In this document: piece after piece, positions 1 to 11,900 of the stretch
Position numbering within the stretch: position 1 is the first letter of the stretch
How the letters are laid out: each line of letters starts with the position of its first letter
Source: Monarcha castaneiventris obscurior
Lineage: Eukaryota > Chordata > Aves > Passeriformes > Monarchidae
Length of the DNA: 64,000 nt
Assembly (NCBI GenBank): GCA_026261815.1
Contig: JAMPIT010000379.1
Coordinates: forward strand, 18,464,501 to 18,528,500
Reading direction: 5' to 3'
The notes under the pieces: model-generated
Database searches by the model: none
What the model saw: the letters and a program-made list of their open reading frames with translations, nothing else
What the model was told of the DNA's origin: nothing
Made by a program: the position numbers and the translations under genes

Positions 1-2052
1 GACAGGATGGATTGTAAAAGTGACAGTTGCCTCCGTGGAAGGGAAATGGGAAGCTGGGGACATACAATAAGACATCTTAACTATGATGGTTATTTAGCAA
101 CTGATTCAAAATCTGGAAGGAAGGCAAGCCATAACACCACATGGCTTTTTTGACAAGGGAAGGAAGTCTGTTGTTTGTATTAACTGTGTTTTAAACTTCT
201 CTCATGCAATTTAGGTTTAGTCATAATTGGAAGGAGGCAGAAAATATTTATAGCCATTAAACATCAGTTATGAGGGGAATATATCACTATTACAGTAATA
301 GAGGAATTTGATCCAGGCAGAACTCAGGAGGAGACCTCTCATTGTTTCACCGAGCAAAGCTTGTGGGTTTGCTTTTCCATGTTGAGAATTTTGGTTCCAG
401 GACTCAAATGCTTTTGACTTTGCATCTCATTGACATGCTTTGAGCACTACAAGAGATCTGCTAGGAAGACCTTTGTTGTTGAAGGAATAGAAAGCAATAG
501 GAATTGACTTGGCTCAGGTGTAGTCCATAAAAAACCTAGATATTACTTTGGAAAGCACTACAATAAACAATAGAATAATAACAGTAAATAGAAAATATGA
601 CCAAACTGTGCTCATATGGACATCATTCTTCTAACAGGGAGAAAGTAGATAAGATTTAGTCATAAATTCACATCTATACAGGATAATCAAGAAGGGGTTT
701 TTTTTATCAGTTAATGCTTTACACACTCTTCAGCAGGTGACAAGTGTTAGACTTTTATATTTTTGTCTCTTATATATTTCAGTTTCTATATACCTTTTTC
801 TGCTGCTCCAAAAGGTGGGGACTGAGTGTCCTCTTCTAACAATGCCTTTTATACCTCACACAGGTAAGTAGCTACAAGTCAAGCAACATATTCATCTGCA
901 AATTTCTATTTCTTTCTTCACTTTAGAGTGATTTTTCTGTTCATCTTCACATATCTTATTTTGGCCAACAATCTGTAGACAAAACTCTCTCTTTTTTTCT
1001 CAGCAGTAACGCTGGGAAAACATAGTTTTTAAGTGGCATGAATCATGAGCTTCATTTTTCTTTGAAACACCTAAAAAAAAGACAAGGTGCTTTGATTAGT
1101 GAGGTTTAGAAAATGGAAGCAGTATTGCAAGGGAAAAAATAAAAAATGGACCAAAAAAAGATAAAAAGAGGATGAAAGAAATTGTATTTTCTGATTTTTT
1201 CTTTTCATAATCTCCTTTTAAAATATTGCTCGATGATAGCAGTAATGAAGTGCACTATTTGCCTAAGTCACCAAAAAATTCTTTTTATGGATAGAGGAAA
1301 AAACCAAACTAAGAACTTTCTTGGGGAATTTCCTGAGTGGAAAGTTATAATTAAATTCTAAGATCCTTTTTTCTATGTCTCATAATCTAACATGTAAGAG
1401 CATAAGAATTGGGAACTATCCTGTCCTACTTAATAGACCCATTCAAGTCCAATAAGAAGAAAGCAGACAATATCCCGACAAAGAGAAATGCTCTTCCTAT
1501 ACCATTGTCAGGGTTAGATTCAAACCACTGAGATGTCAACAGTAAGATTTTTGTTGACTTCTAAGAATTTCCTTTCTGCTTTGTGGAAAAGGAGAGCAGA
1601 CAATTCTTACAACACTTGAGGTACTTTCAGAATTCAGTGAAGGCCATCTAATCTTAGAAGCACACTGTACAGCACAGCAGCTTTGGCAAGAAGACCTTAG
1701 CTAGTGGATGGACTAAAGTCACGTATTTAAAGAAATACAAAACATTCAAGTTTTACCAAAACCATAAGTTATTTTCAATTTAGACCTTTCTGTAACAAAC
1801 TTTGATTAGTTCCTTTTTTTTTTTTTTCAATAGGTCCTGGTTTGGATTTTACAGAATTAGCAACTTGGTGGCCATTCTCACAATCAGCAAGGATAAATTC
1901 TTTAGAGAGAAGGTATGGAGAATTTCAGAATAGAGACCTGTTTTCATTTATTTCCAAACTGTTGGTCTACACATGTCAAACCGAATATAGATTACACGGT
2001 GCATGAGAAAGAAAAAAATCAAGCTCAGGTAATTTTTAAAAACGGAACTAAA
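1..2052. other. AT-rich unique DNA, no gene recognised
   Basis: This stretch holds short A and T runs and no recognisable transposon or long open frame. The only feature worth separate mention is the splice-bounded open segment at 783-863. It reads as intronic or intergenic vertebrate DNA. Confidence 0.6.
783..863 (+). other. Weak candidate internal exon (81 bp)
   Basis: The segment follows a T-rich tract ending in TTTCAG and is followed by CACAG|GTAAGTAG, a near-consensus 5' splice site. One of the three frames is open throughout, with 26 whole codons plus two leading bases and one trailing base, so the flanking introns would both be phase 1. The other two frames contain stops. The encoded peptide starts hydrophobic and ends in PFIPHT; I do not recognise it. 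An alternative acceptor lies 32 bases further in, after CCAAAAG. Open segments this short between an AG and a GT also occur by chance, so confidence is low. Confidence 0.2.
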
Positions 2053-2211
2053 TCCTCTCCTCTCCTCTCCTCTCCTCTCCTCTCCTCTCCTCTCCTCTCC
2101 TCTCCTCTCCTCTCCTCTCCTCTCCTCTCCTCTCCTCTCCTCTCCTCTCCTATCCTCTCCTCTCCTCTCCTCTCCTCTCCTCTCCTCTCCTCTCCTCTCC
2201 TCTCCTCTCCC
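2053..2211. repeat. (TCTCC)n pentanucleotide microsatellite
   Basis: About 32 tandem copies of TCTCC, almost perfect, with one interruption near 2151 where a unit reads TATCC. One strand is pure pyrimidine except for that base. Open frames across it on both strands (Leu-Ser-Ser-Pro repeats on plus, Gly-Glu-Glu-Arg-Arg repeats on minus) are translations of the repeat and not genes. Confidence 0.97.
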
Positions 2212-2283
2212 TTTAATCATATTTACTTAAGTTTTTCAAGTGCCAATAGCCCTGAAAGCATTTCTAGTGCATCACAGTTCTGA

Positions 2284-4533
2284 ATTGCCATATATTTATT
2301 TATGACCTTTATCAACAACAGATGAGAAACTGTACATAAATTGCATGGTGATGATGTGGCATGGGTAATTATCCACTAGAGATTGGGAAGGGAATATCAG
2401 ACAACTTCTCATCTAAAACAGAATTAGAAAACAGGTTTATAGTGATATACCAAGACGAAGTTGTAAATGTACTTTGGTTAAAATATATACCTGTAGTACT
2501 ATCTTAATTAATGGAGAATCCTAGGGTTCAGTTAATTTAACAATCAAATACATAGAGGGTTTTTTACACAGAAAATATGTACTAATATTTCTATATTTCA
2601 TTAATATAGGATCCATATTTCAGCTGGAAAATCTCTCACAGAAGCTGAGCAATCAGCCTCTCTGGGTATGGTATAGTAATGTACTAGCTTGTGTGTATGA
2701 GGTCTTATTATAGAGATGTCAGTTTTAGTTTGAAACATAAACATATTTTTATTTATACATTAGTGCTTATAGTGATCAATGACCATCTGTGCAGTATATT
2801 AGAATTTGGTTTTGATCAGTAGAAAGCAATTATTCATAAAACTCAAAACAGAAGGCAAAGTTGTGAAAGAAAGGAGAAGAATTATGTCTTTCTTACAGGG
2901 AAGGTAATTTTAATATAGACGAGATTGGCCCAAGTCCTGCAGTTTGGATTGATAGATTATCTAGCAGAACTATCATTTCAATAATCTCAATGACAGTGTA
3001 GCAGTGGATACTTGGTACAACATTATAAATTAAATTTACTGCAAATGTCATTGAAGAGAATATGGAAAGAGATCTGTCATTTGTATTTGTAGAAGCTGAG
3101 ATAGGGAAAAATTTAAGATTCTTTGACAAAACATAACAAAAATTATCTGCGTGATATAGTTATGCTACCAGTTATGCAAAAGATTTCTTTCATCACTACT
3201 TTGCTCATTAGGATACTTGAATTGCCCTAATATTTACTAGATCAGAGAGGGATGATGGTCTTTTAAACAGAGATATATTCTTAATTTCTGGATTTAAGAA
3301 ATATCCAATGTCCATGTTTCAAAACCACTTTTTTTTCAGAAAGTATGAGCTGCCTCTGTCTAATTACAGTCTACTTATGCAACTGTAAAGCTAAACTGTG
3401 ATTTGGAAAATTCATATTAACCTCCATATAGAGTTTTATGTTGGCCTGACAGTGATGTTTGCAACAGATACCAGGTTGCTGGTATAAAAGTTCTGGAATA
3501 CAGGGGACCAAGGAACAATAATAAAAGTATTGTTTCTGATTACAGTTTTTTGTAGTTTATCCCTTTCTTTGCCATCACAAAGTCATGAATAATGTAATCT
3601 AAAAGATTTAAGCAAAATTACAGAAAACTTGAATTTGCAGGCACACTGGAGCTAAATTCTCTTCGAAGTTAGGATTTATAAGTTGAGATGAAATTTCTAA
3701 CCTAGGGGAATTTTTAGTGAATTATCTTCGAAACCAGAAATCTGCCATTAATGTAAAGTGCAATTAATGCAAAGAAGCTTAGTTGTTGGGTTTTGTAGTA
3801 TTGTTATTTGTTTGGTTTGGGGCCTTTGTTTTTTAATGCATGCTGAAATCAAACAAATGGATATAAAAATAAACTATATTGCAATTTAACCCTCATTATG
3901 TTGTATCTTTTTCTGCAAAAAACGTATATACATATTTTTAGATTAAGCAACAGGCAGGAAAATATAAGAGATCCAATTAATATTAATTATGCTACTTTTA
4001 ACCTGTAATTGAAATGAAAAATTGAGTTGTTCTAACCAATGTCCAATACAAAATGTATTCCTACAGAGAGGATATCAGGTGGGTCCCTAGAGACCTCAGT
4101 TGTATTTTAAGCCTGCTACTGGCTTACTTTGAGACTCTTGGCAAATCATGTTACATAATTTTGCATAATTTTCTCCACCTAAATAATGACAACTTTCATA
4201 AAGTATTTTATGGAAACATACTTTCATGGAGTGTAGATGAATACTGTTGAATTCATGGTCATTATTTGTAATATAAATAATTTAAAAAATTATGAATAAT
4301 ACTCAACATCTAGGTTACTACGAGATTGTTTGAACGGATCTGCTTAACTTCTATATTTTTCGTACCTTCATAATAAACACTTGGATGAATGGAGGAGGCA
4401 TGGGGAGGGCATGGATGAACATATGCCCTCCCCTGACTCTTAAGACAAAGAAAATAGGAACAAAATTGCAGATAACTGTATTTTTCCTTATTTCTGTCTT
4501 TTCATTCCCATTTTCTTCCTGCTTCTTTCCCAA
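2284..4533. other. AT-rich unique DNA, nothing recognised
   Basis: This stretch has no long open frame, no transposon that I recognise and no strong splice-bounded open segment. Short A/T runs only. Confidence 0.6.
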
Positions 4534-5102
4534 TGTTGCCAGCAGTTCAAGGGAGGCAATCCTTTCCCTCCACTCAGCACTGGTGAGACCACACCTGTAG
4601 TGCTAAGTCTAGTTCTGGGCACCTCATATCAAAAGAGACAGGTAGATACCAAAGAGAGCCCAACAAAGGACCACAAAAATGATTTGGGCACCGGAGCATC
4701 TCTCAGAGGTAAGTCTGAGAGAGTTGAGACTCTTCAGTCTGGAAAAGAGCGTACTCAGGAAAGATTTTATCTAATGTGTGTAAATACCTAAAGGTGTGAT
4801 GGCGGACAAGGGCAAAGGAGACAAAACAAGGACCAGAGCCAGTGGTCAAAAACTGAGACAGGAAGTTATATCTGAAGGTCAGAATACAGTGTTTTTCCAT
4901 GAGGGTGACCAAGCACTGGCACACTCAGGTGTATCACACCGGTTACTCAGGGAGATTGTGGTGTCTATTCTAGATGATATTCAAAAGCCAATTGGATATG
5001 TTCTTTGGAAGTGTGTTCTAGGTGGCCTTGCTTGAGCAGGGATTTGGGACAAGATGACTCCTGGAGGTCCCTTCCAATATCAACCATTCTATGATTCTGT
5101 GG
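4534..5102 (+). mobile_element. CR1 LINE, 3' fragment
   Basis: This is a 5'-truncated CR1 non-LTR retrotransposon in plus orientation. It starts in the stretch corresponding to the end of the reverse transcriptase frame (AGCAGTTCAAGGGAGG, then GTGAGACCACACCTG), continues through the GAGAGAGTTGAGACTCTTCAGTCTGGAAAAGAG segment that encodes a Leu-Arg-Glu-Leu-Gly-Leu-Phe-Ser-like motif in intact copies, and ends in the short 3' UTR and the octamer tail ATTCTATGATTCTGTG at 5087-5102. Frames of 63-79 codons inside are remnants or shadows. The copy is old: the coding register is broken and many positions are changed. Truncation at the 5' side is normal for target-primed LINE insertion. Confidence 0.93.
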
Positions 5103-6185
5103 TTTCACGTTTCAGTAATTTGCCATTCAAACATTCAAAATTTACATTTTTCCTAAGGTATTCCCTTAGACGAAAAGCACATTTTCCCCAATTATTTCAC
5201 ATCCTAAAAATTTGATTACATTTGTATAACAATGACACTTGCTAAAGAGATGATATTTTGTGCTGTCCTTAATTCATCAAGGAAAGCTGGATCAAAAGAA
5301 TTTCTCTTAATTCCAGAATATGCCTGCACTGCATTGCAAACTGAGTGTATTTATTGCATGTATAATAATTAAGCTGTTGAGGAAAATACCATACCAATGA
5401 TTTTAAATAATCCAAAGGGAATGTATAATATGAAATTTATCTGCTGCTGCTGTAACATATGAAATAGTTAAGAAAAAAACAATGGAAGCAGCAAGGTGCT
5501 ACTGTCGCATTGAGAAAATCAGATACTTTGATTGGTTTTAGCTAATTTAGAAAATCTGTCATGACCATAAGGATGTATAGGATGATAATTCAAGACAGCT
5601 TGCAATGTCTGCCATCTTTGAGCCCAAAGCTCATATCTACCACTGGGAAAATATAGATTATTACTTCTAAACATGACGTTCTTCTCCTTCACATTTCTTT
5701 GGAACTATTCCTTAATTCAAATACTGTTCCAAATATATTTGTCAATTATTTTAATTTCCAACATAGTATTTATACAATTACAGTAATAATCAGACTTGCT
5801 ATCCTTTGGTAGACTCTACCATCAAGGAAAACACAAAAAAGTAAAAACTTCTGAATACCACTAGAATGAACACATTCTTCGAAACACCTCTCATTTAAAG
5901 AATATTGAGTGCATGTGACTGAACAATTATGTCATACCCTTGCCTGCCTACATAGCCAAAGCAACATTCAAACACACAGCAAAAACTTGTACCACTTTAG
6001 CCCATACAAAGTAGAGTTCAAGAGACTAATGCCATATAAGGGGTTTTTTAGAAACTCCTATTTATATGACTCTTTGCAATTGTTGACATTTTTTTCTTAG
6101 TTATTAGAGCAAAAATATGCTATGTTGATGATAGCAAGCACTTTCTTTGTATAAATTGTTGGGGGTTTTTTTTAACACATTTCAG

Positions 6186-6311
6186 TATGGTGCATCAAAG
6201 CATGAAATGACCATGATTTATGGCAGAGAGCAATTTCCAGCTGAGACAAAGTTATTGGAACTCCTACTGGCTCAGCTGGAAGGAGGGAATTTTCTTGGAG
6301 GACATTGTGGA
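6186..6311 (+). other. Weak candidate internal exon (126 bp)
   Basis: An eight-T run and ACACATTTCAG precede the segment, a fair 3' splice site. The segment is open for 42 whole codons (both flanking introns phase 0) and is followed by GGA|GTAAAT, a modest 5' splice site. The encoded peptide contains a leucine-rich stretch (KLLELLLAQLEGGNF). I do not recognise the protein. Chance is a serious alternative. Confidence 0.2.
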
Positions 6312-6731
6312 GTAAATAAGTACAGACTCTTAGTGTCCTACTTTTAGTTACAACCACAGTAATATGCAGAACGTATGTGCATACTAAATCTAATCACCAG
6401 TAGAGATATGGCTAATGAGTTACATTTCCTGTGATATTCAACCTCCATATGGCAGGTACAATATTTATCATGCCATATGCTTGATACCACGGACAAGAGT
6501 ACATTCTGTAAACATGATTATAACACCTTTTCATTGATTCAAGAAGTGGCATTCAAACAGAAACTGTTTCAAGCTTCTGCCAAGATGGAATAGCTGAGAG
6601 GAAGTCAGTAAAGTATTACCAGAAGTTTCCCCAGCAGGAATGTTTTTGTCCAAGGAGACCTCAGTATCAAAATAAAAAAAACCTCATCATGGTTAAAATA
6701 TCTCACATGTTTTCACAATGGTGAATATTAT

Positions 6732-6771
6732 CATTTTTACTTGAAGACTTTATTGCCTTCAAGTAAAAATG
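6732..6771. repeat. Perfect inverted repeat, 15-bp arms, 10-nt loop
   Basis: Arm 1 (6732-6746, CATTTTTACTTGAAG) is the exact reverse complement of arm 2 (6757-6771), with loop ACTTTATTGC. The arms contain mixed sequence rather than simple repeat, so the symmetry is not a by-product of low complexity. Transcribed in either direction it would fold into a short hairpin. It is too short for a typical miRNA precursor unless weaker pairing extends outward; the bases immediately outside are mismatched. Confidence 0.9.
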
Positions 6772-8924
6772 TTTCTCTATTACACCTGCTATCCTCAGAA
6801 GATGTCCATAAACCATAACAAAAGTATTCATATCTAACCCATCCAGATGCACTTACGTGCAGGCCTTGTACGGAACTGAGTCAAAGTTTCCATGGGGATT
6901 CAGTGACCAGAACACAAACTCCTGGTGCCATTAGCAAAAGTCTCCAAGTCATCTGCATGTAGCTGTCACATGACACACAGGACCTGCGTAAGGTTATGCC
7001 CTTCTTCAACAAATTTTTACCTTGCCTGATCAGGCAAGAAATTTTGTCCTTACTGCTTTATACAGCTGAGATTATGAGAGTTCTTGGATGTCACAAATAT
7101 ATGAATTTAACTCTGAACTACTGCCTTATGTTCTCTACCCTAACTGCAAGACAATCTGATTTCCTATTTTTTTCCAGAATGCTAGTACTGACATATAGTT
7201 TAACACATAACTTACTATCTAAATGCTGACATAGTGTTGGTTTTGTAAACATTATTCAGATCATACCTAAATATCTGCAAAAAAAAAACCTATTCTGTGT
7301 AGATTATCTACATATAAAACATTTCTCCCATTTTAAAAAATCTTTTAAGTGCCGAAAGAACCATTAGTTCTCCCATAAAGTTTTTAAAACACTAGTCTTT
7401 TTTTTTTTTTTCATTGACAAAAAGACTAAGGTCTTTCTGCAGACATAATTATGAAGCTGCAAGAATACAATCAAGAAAAAATAATATAATGTAAGGAAAT
7501 CTTGAAAATATAAATCAGCTTTTAAAAAATAAACCAGGTTATTTTCAGTAGGAGTAAACATAAGAACAAGAATTCACTCATAAAAGTTAGCTATTGTTAA
7601 GTTCATGGATGACTATGCCTATTATAAAAGAAATTAATTTTTAGAAAAATAATTATCAGAAAAAAGAGTTTTTCAAACCAAACAAAATTAAAATCACTCC
7701 TGGTTTTAAAAAATATGACATACAAACCAACATTTTCTTTCATTACTTATCCAACTCTCCTCTCAAAGACGTAATATGGAAGCCTTGAGTAGGGATTTCA
7801 AAGGAACATATCTCTATTTTTCATTCTTTAAATATCCAGAGAGCAATGAAATTCTTGCTACCAAAAATCCTAACTGTGTCCAATACACAAGCCCCTCTCC
7901 CCTTATAAATGTTTGCATTATGCCTAAAGGTCTTCTTCCAATTATGCATATATACAAAGTCCTCTGAGTATCAGCATTCTTTGTATATAAACTTTCCTTC
8001 ATTTTTATCTTTAAGTAAAAATTTGGCAATAGAAATGTTGTAGTTGTTAATTTGTGGCATTTTTTATTCTTCTTATTCTAGGTGTTTATCACAGGAAATA
8101 GCTCTGGAAGCAAGCAGCCATTTTTCATGGGAGAAACTATTTACCTTGACAAGGATTGCAATAAAGCTTTCTTTCTTGTTTGGAGGATGAAATGGCTGGG
8201 GAGTTTTGTTGTTGAAAAGAAAATAAACCAAACCAAACCAAGGGAAAACATGGTAGGCTAGACAGAAACATGACTTTAAAAACTAATTAACCTGGATTTC
8301 TGAAGAGGTTTTTCTGAGTATTGTTGTTAGGTGTATTAACAGGGAATATGTGCACAGATAGCAAGGACTTGGTACTTGCCCCACATGGTCTCAGTCCTGG
8401 CTACTACTGTAAATAGGCTTTAATTGGTAGAGAATAGAGTACCCAGTAGTGTCATGCTGGAAAGGTACTTCAGAAACAGCTATGGAAAAATGGGTTTGAA
8501 TTTCAGTTTTACCTTTGGTAAATTAGGACGTTGTTATTCACATTCAGCCTTCTGAAAACCAGCTGTAGAATCAGGTCTTTTCACTCAGTAGGCACTGCAC
8601 GAGAGGGTCTTCATAGTCCACTTCAAGGTTTCTATATCTCATCCATCAGAGAGAGCATCAAGATAAGCAACAGAAAGAAAAATTCTTATCTGGTGAAAGT
8701 GAGCTGATTTAAAGGCTGCCTATAAATAATCAGAAGTTGAAGAATTATATTTCAACTGAAAAAGGATTAAAAATGAGTGAAGAAAGGTAAGAGAAAAGGG
8801 AAAAAATTAATTAGGTATTAAGGAAGTTGGAAAAAAAATAGAGCATGAAATAAGGTATAAAATATGGCAGAAGAGAGGCTAAACTGGGAAAAAAAGGCAT
8901 TCTATAAAGTTTTTAATGGAAAAG

Positions 8925-8990
8925 AATCATAGAATGTTAATATAAAACCCCAGAGTTGTTTGGAAAACCTTGAGAAACTATAAATCGAAG
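8925..8990 (-). mobile_element. Possible highly decayed CR1 3' tip
   Basis: AATCATAGAATG matches the reverse complement of the CR1 3' octamer tail, and GAGTTGTTTGGAAAACCTTGAG loosely follows the usual next segment. The match is short and the continuation weak, so chance is possible. Confidence 0.3.
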
Positions 8991-11900
8991 TAAGAATGGA
9001 TGATGGAAAACAGGAAAAGGTCTAAAGGTAAGTTTGGGTTTGTTTCATGTTCATATTGAAATTTCACATTGTTTTTTTCAATCAGATTTAATACGTGGGA
9101 TTTGACTTCACATTTTTTAAAAAGACATGAAAAGTACAGGAATTGTAATTTTTTTCACACTCTGATAGCAATCAGTGTGTATATAAGCAAGTGTAAAAAA
9201 ACCCACAAAAATCCAAAATGACAGCAACAACAAAACCCAACAACAACAAGACTAATTACAAGAATGACATAAGCAGACGATAATGAAGGGACTGCTCCAG
9301 CACTTCAGTATAGCTTTTAAGACCATTTCATTGGTTTCAATGGTAATACAATGGTTTTAGTGCAATGGCCAAATTTCTTATTATGTGCTGCATTAACTAG
9401 GCATATGGAGTAAGTTAGGAATGAAGTGGTAAATTTGCTTTTGTTAGTTTAATCCAGACCTTTAACTTCACTGTTTTGCATTTAATAAAATACATTATCA
9501 GAAAGAAGCGTGACATCTCCTTATGAAAAATGTTTTATCTACATAAAGACAAATTAAAGAGCAGGTGGTGGATTTAGAAGAACCTACGTCAACTATCATT
9601 CCACACCATGGAAAGAAATATTCTCATTGTTGGCTAGAGACTATCACAAAGAGTCAAATGCAAAGCTAAGTGAATCATTCCTCCTAGAATTCATAATTAC
9701 TTATCCAGCAAAGGATTTCATTATGGTGCATCTGCGCTGGGATGGAGCCCTACGATAGGGAAAAAATGAACACATTTTAAATCTGATTATATGTGAATAT
9801 TTGAAAATTATATGTACCTTGAAAAATGTATTCTTATTAGAAAATCTGTGCAACAGCTATAATACTTTATCCTCTTGATGAAGGTAAGAAGGTAAACTCA
9901 TTACTGCTAAACAAAATCTCCTGGCACAATATTTCAAGTATACCACACAAATACACGTGAAATTCTACAAGGGTGCCCCAAAATAGTTATCTATCAAGCT
10001 GCACTGACTCCAAGAAAATTGTAATAAATTTTTTCTCCAAACCAGTTATCTGAATTGTAATCAGCATAGAAGTTCTAAGGGTTTGCTGTTTGAACAGTAC
10101 TGGAGTCTGACAACACATTATAAACAAATCTTTACTGGGACAGTAGGAAAGACAAACAACAACATGCCCATAAGGCACCTTTCATGATCCCTGACATCAA
10201 ATACAGGATCATAACTGATATCTTGTCTATGGTGGAGTGCCAAAGACACTTGGAGTCCAACCATGCAAATATCTTTTAAATCTGAGTAAGAGTCGCACCA
10301 CCCCTTGGTTGCACCACCCCTTGGTTCCACCAGTGGGAGTGAGATTTGAGAGAATTGTACATGACATGAATAACGTGGGTCACATCCTGCCTACAGTGCC
10401 CACCCTGGTCCGGGGCAGGGTGTCATCAGGCTGCCCTATGCGGCCAATAGTATTCAAGAGGCAGGCTGTCAGAGTCTTAAAAAGCAGTGTATATTTGGCA
10501 ATTATAATACATAGATCAGTTTGTATTCAAGATGAGCTGCAAGTTAACAATTTCTTACTACAGGATATGTCAAAATGCAGAATAACAATTAATGCCACAC
10601 AACTCTTTTTAATATATACTTCTGAAGTAGCCATATGTCCTAAACCCCAGATTTTTAAAGTATCTCATAACCTATAGGTACAAAAAGCACACCTAATAGG
10701 ATTTTTAAAAATACCCAGGTGTCTAGATCTCATTCATTTAATTGAGGGTGAAGGACAGGAATTAAATGCTGAGACAGTGATGATAGAATTCCTTTCAGAC
10801 TGTCTTATATAATTGTCATATCCTGGAGAAGAGGGAACTAGCTAATACTTGAAAGAATGAATGTTTTAGTTAATTTTATTATGTTACTTAACGTAACGTT
10901 GCTTAGCTACCACAGTGGTAAGTATCTCAGAAAATCCTGCTTCAGGGAGCTTCACCAATTTTTTCTTTTCAACAAACATCCAGATCAGCACAAACCTCAT
11001 TTTATCATGTCATTTCAGTAATGTGTTTTTGCTACCTTCCAAGTTTCATTTCATATTTTCTGGGACTGGTAGTTACAGTGCTAGTACAGACTAATGTTTT
11101 ACCTCTGTGTCACTGATTTGTATTTAGAATGGTATCCTCACCTTGTGTGTCTGAGAAGCACATGAATCAAGAGAGAACTAGCATTGTATTTTACAGATGG
11201 AGTTGTCTGCCCCCATTAACAATGTACAGGAGAGTGTTTGAACTTCAGACCCTAGGGCACAGCAAAACCCATGTCTCATTTCAAGTCAAGCCAAGGAGAC
11301 CATAACACAGGGGAGCAGCTGGGAGTGCTTCTGGGAGCATCAAGGAGCAAGATATTAGCAAAAGAAAGATGAAAATCTTATCAAGACATTTTGGAAAGAA
11401 GTCTGTAAACTTCTGTATTTTTGTTTGAAAATTATAAGGAAATTGCTTTAATGAATGATGAGGTTCCCTCCATAAGTGGCTTTCCTGGCCAATTTCCTTC
11501 TACTGTGAAGGCAGAGACATCCTTTCAGAAGAGGTAGCCAAGGAAGGTGTGTGAGTCAGCAACATTCTTCACTGCTCATTAATTTTTTCCTACTCAGAAT
11601 CTGAGTGTGGGTCAGTCATTTTGCAATGAAGATAAGGCAACACATTTGAAAACTAAAAATAGGACTAACTTGAAGGATTTGTCTTTGTGATTTTAAGGAA
11701 GGTATGAACATCCATTTTAACACTAATTTATGCATTTTAAGCAGGTAATGTAGCTACCCTTGTCCATTATACAATTTCTAGCCAAAATGCTTGTAAACAC
11801 CCCCCACCCACCAAAAAAACCCCAACCTCAGAGAAAATACCCGCCACCTGTACATCTAGTGTTCAGCAACACTTTGGATTACTGAAATATTATCAAACTA

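Larger units (their letters stand above)
5103..8920. other. AT-rich unique DNA
   Basis: No transposon or gene recognised. The stretch contains the weak exon candidate at 6186-6311 and the perfect inverted repeat at 6732-6771, listed separately. Other open frames are below about 80 codons with no family resemblance. Confidence 0.55.

Noticed and set aside
1915..2283. 122-codon plus-strand frame and 90-codon minus-strand frame
   Set aside because: Most of both frames is translation of the (TCTCC)n microsatellite.
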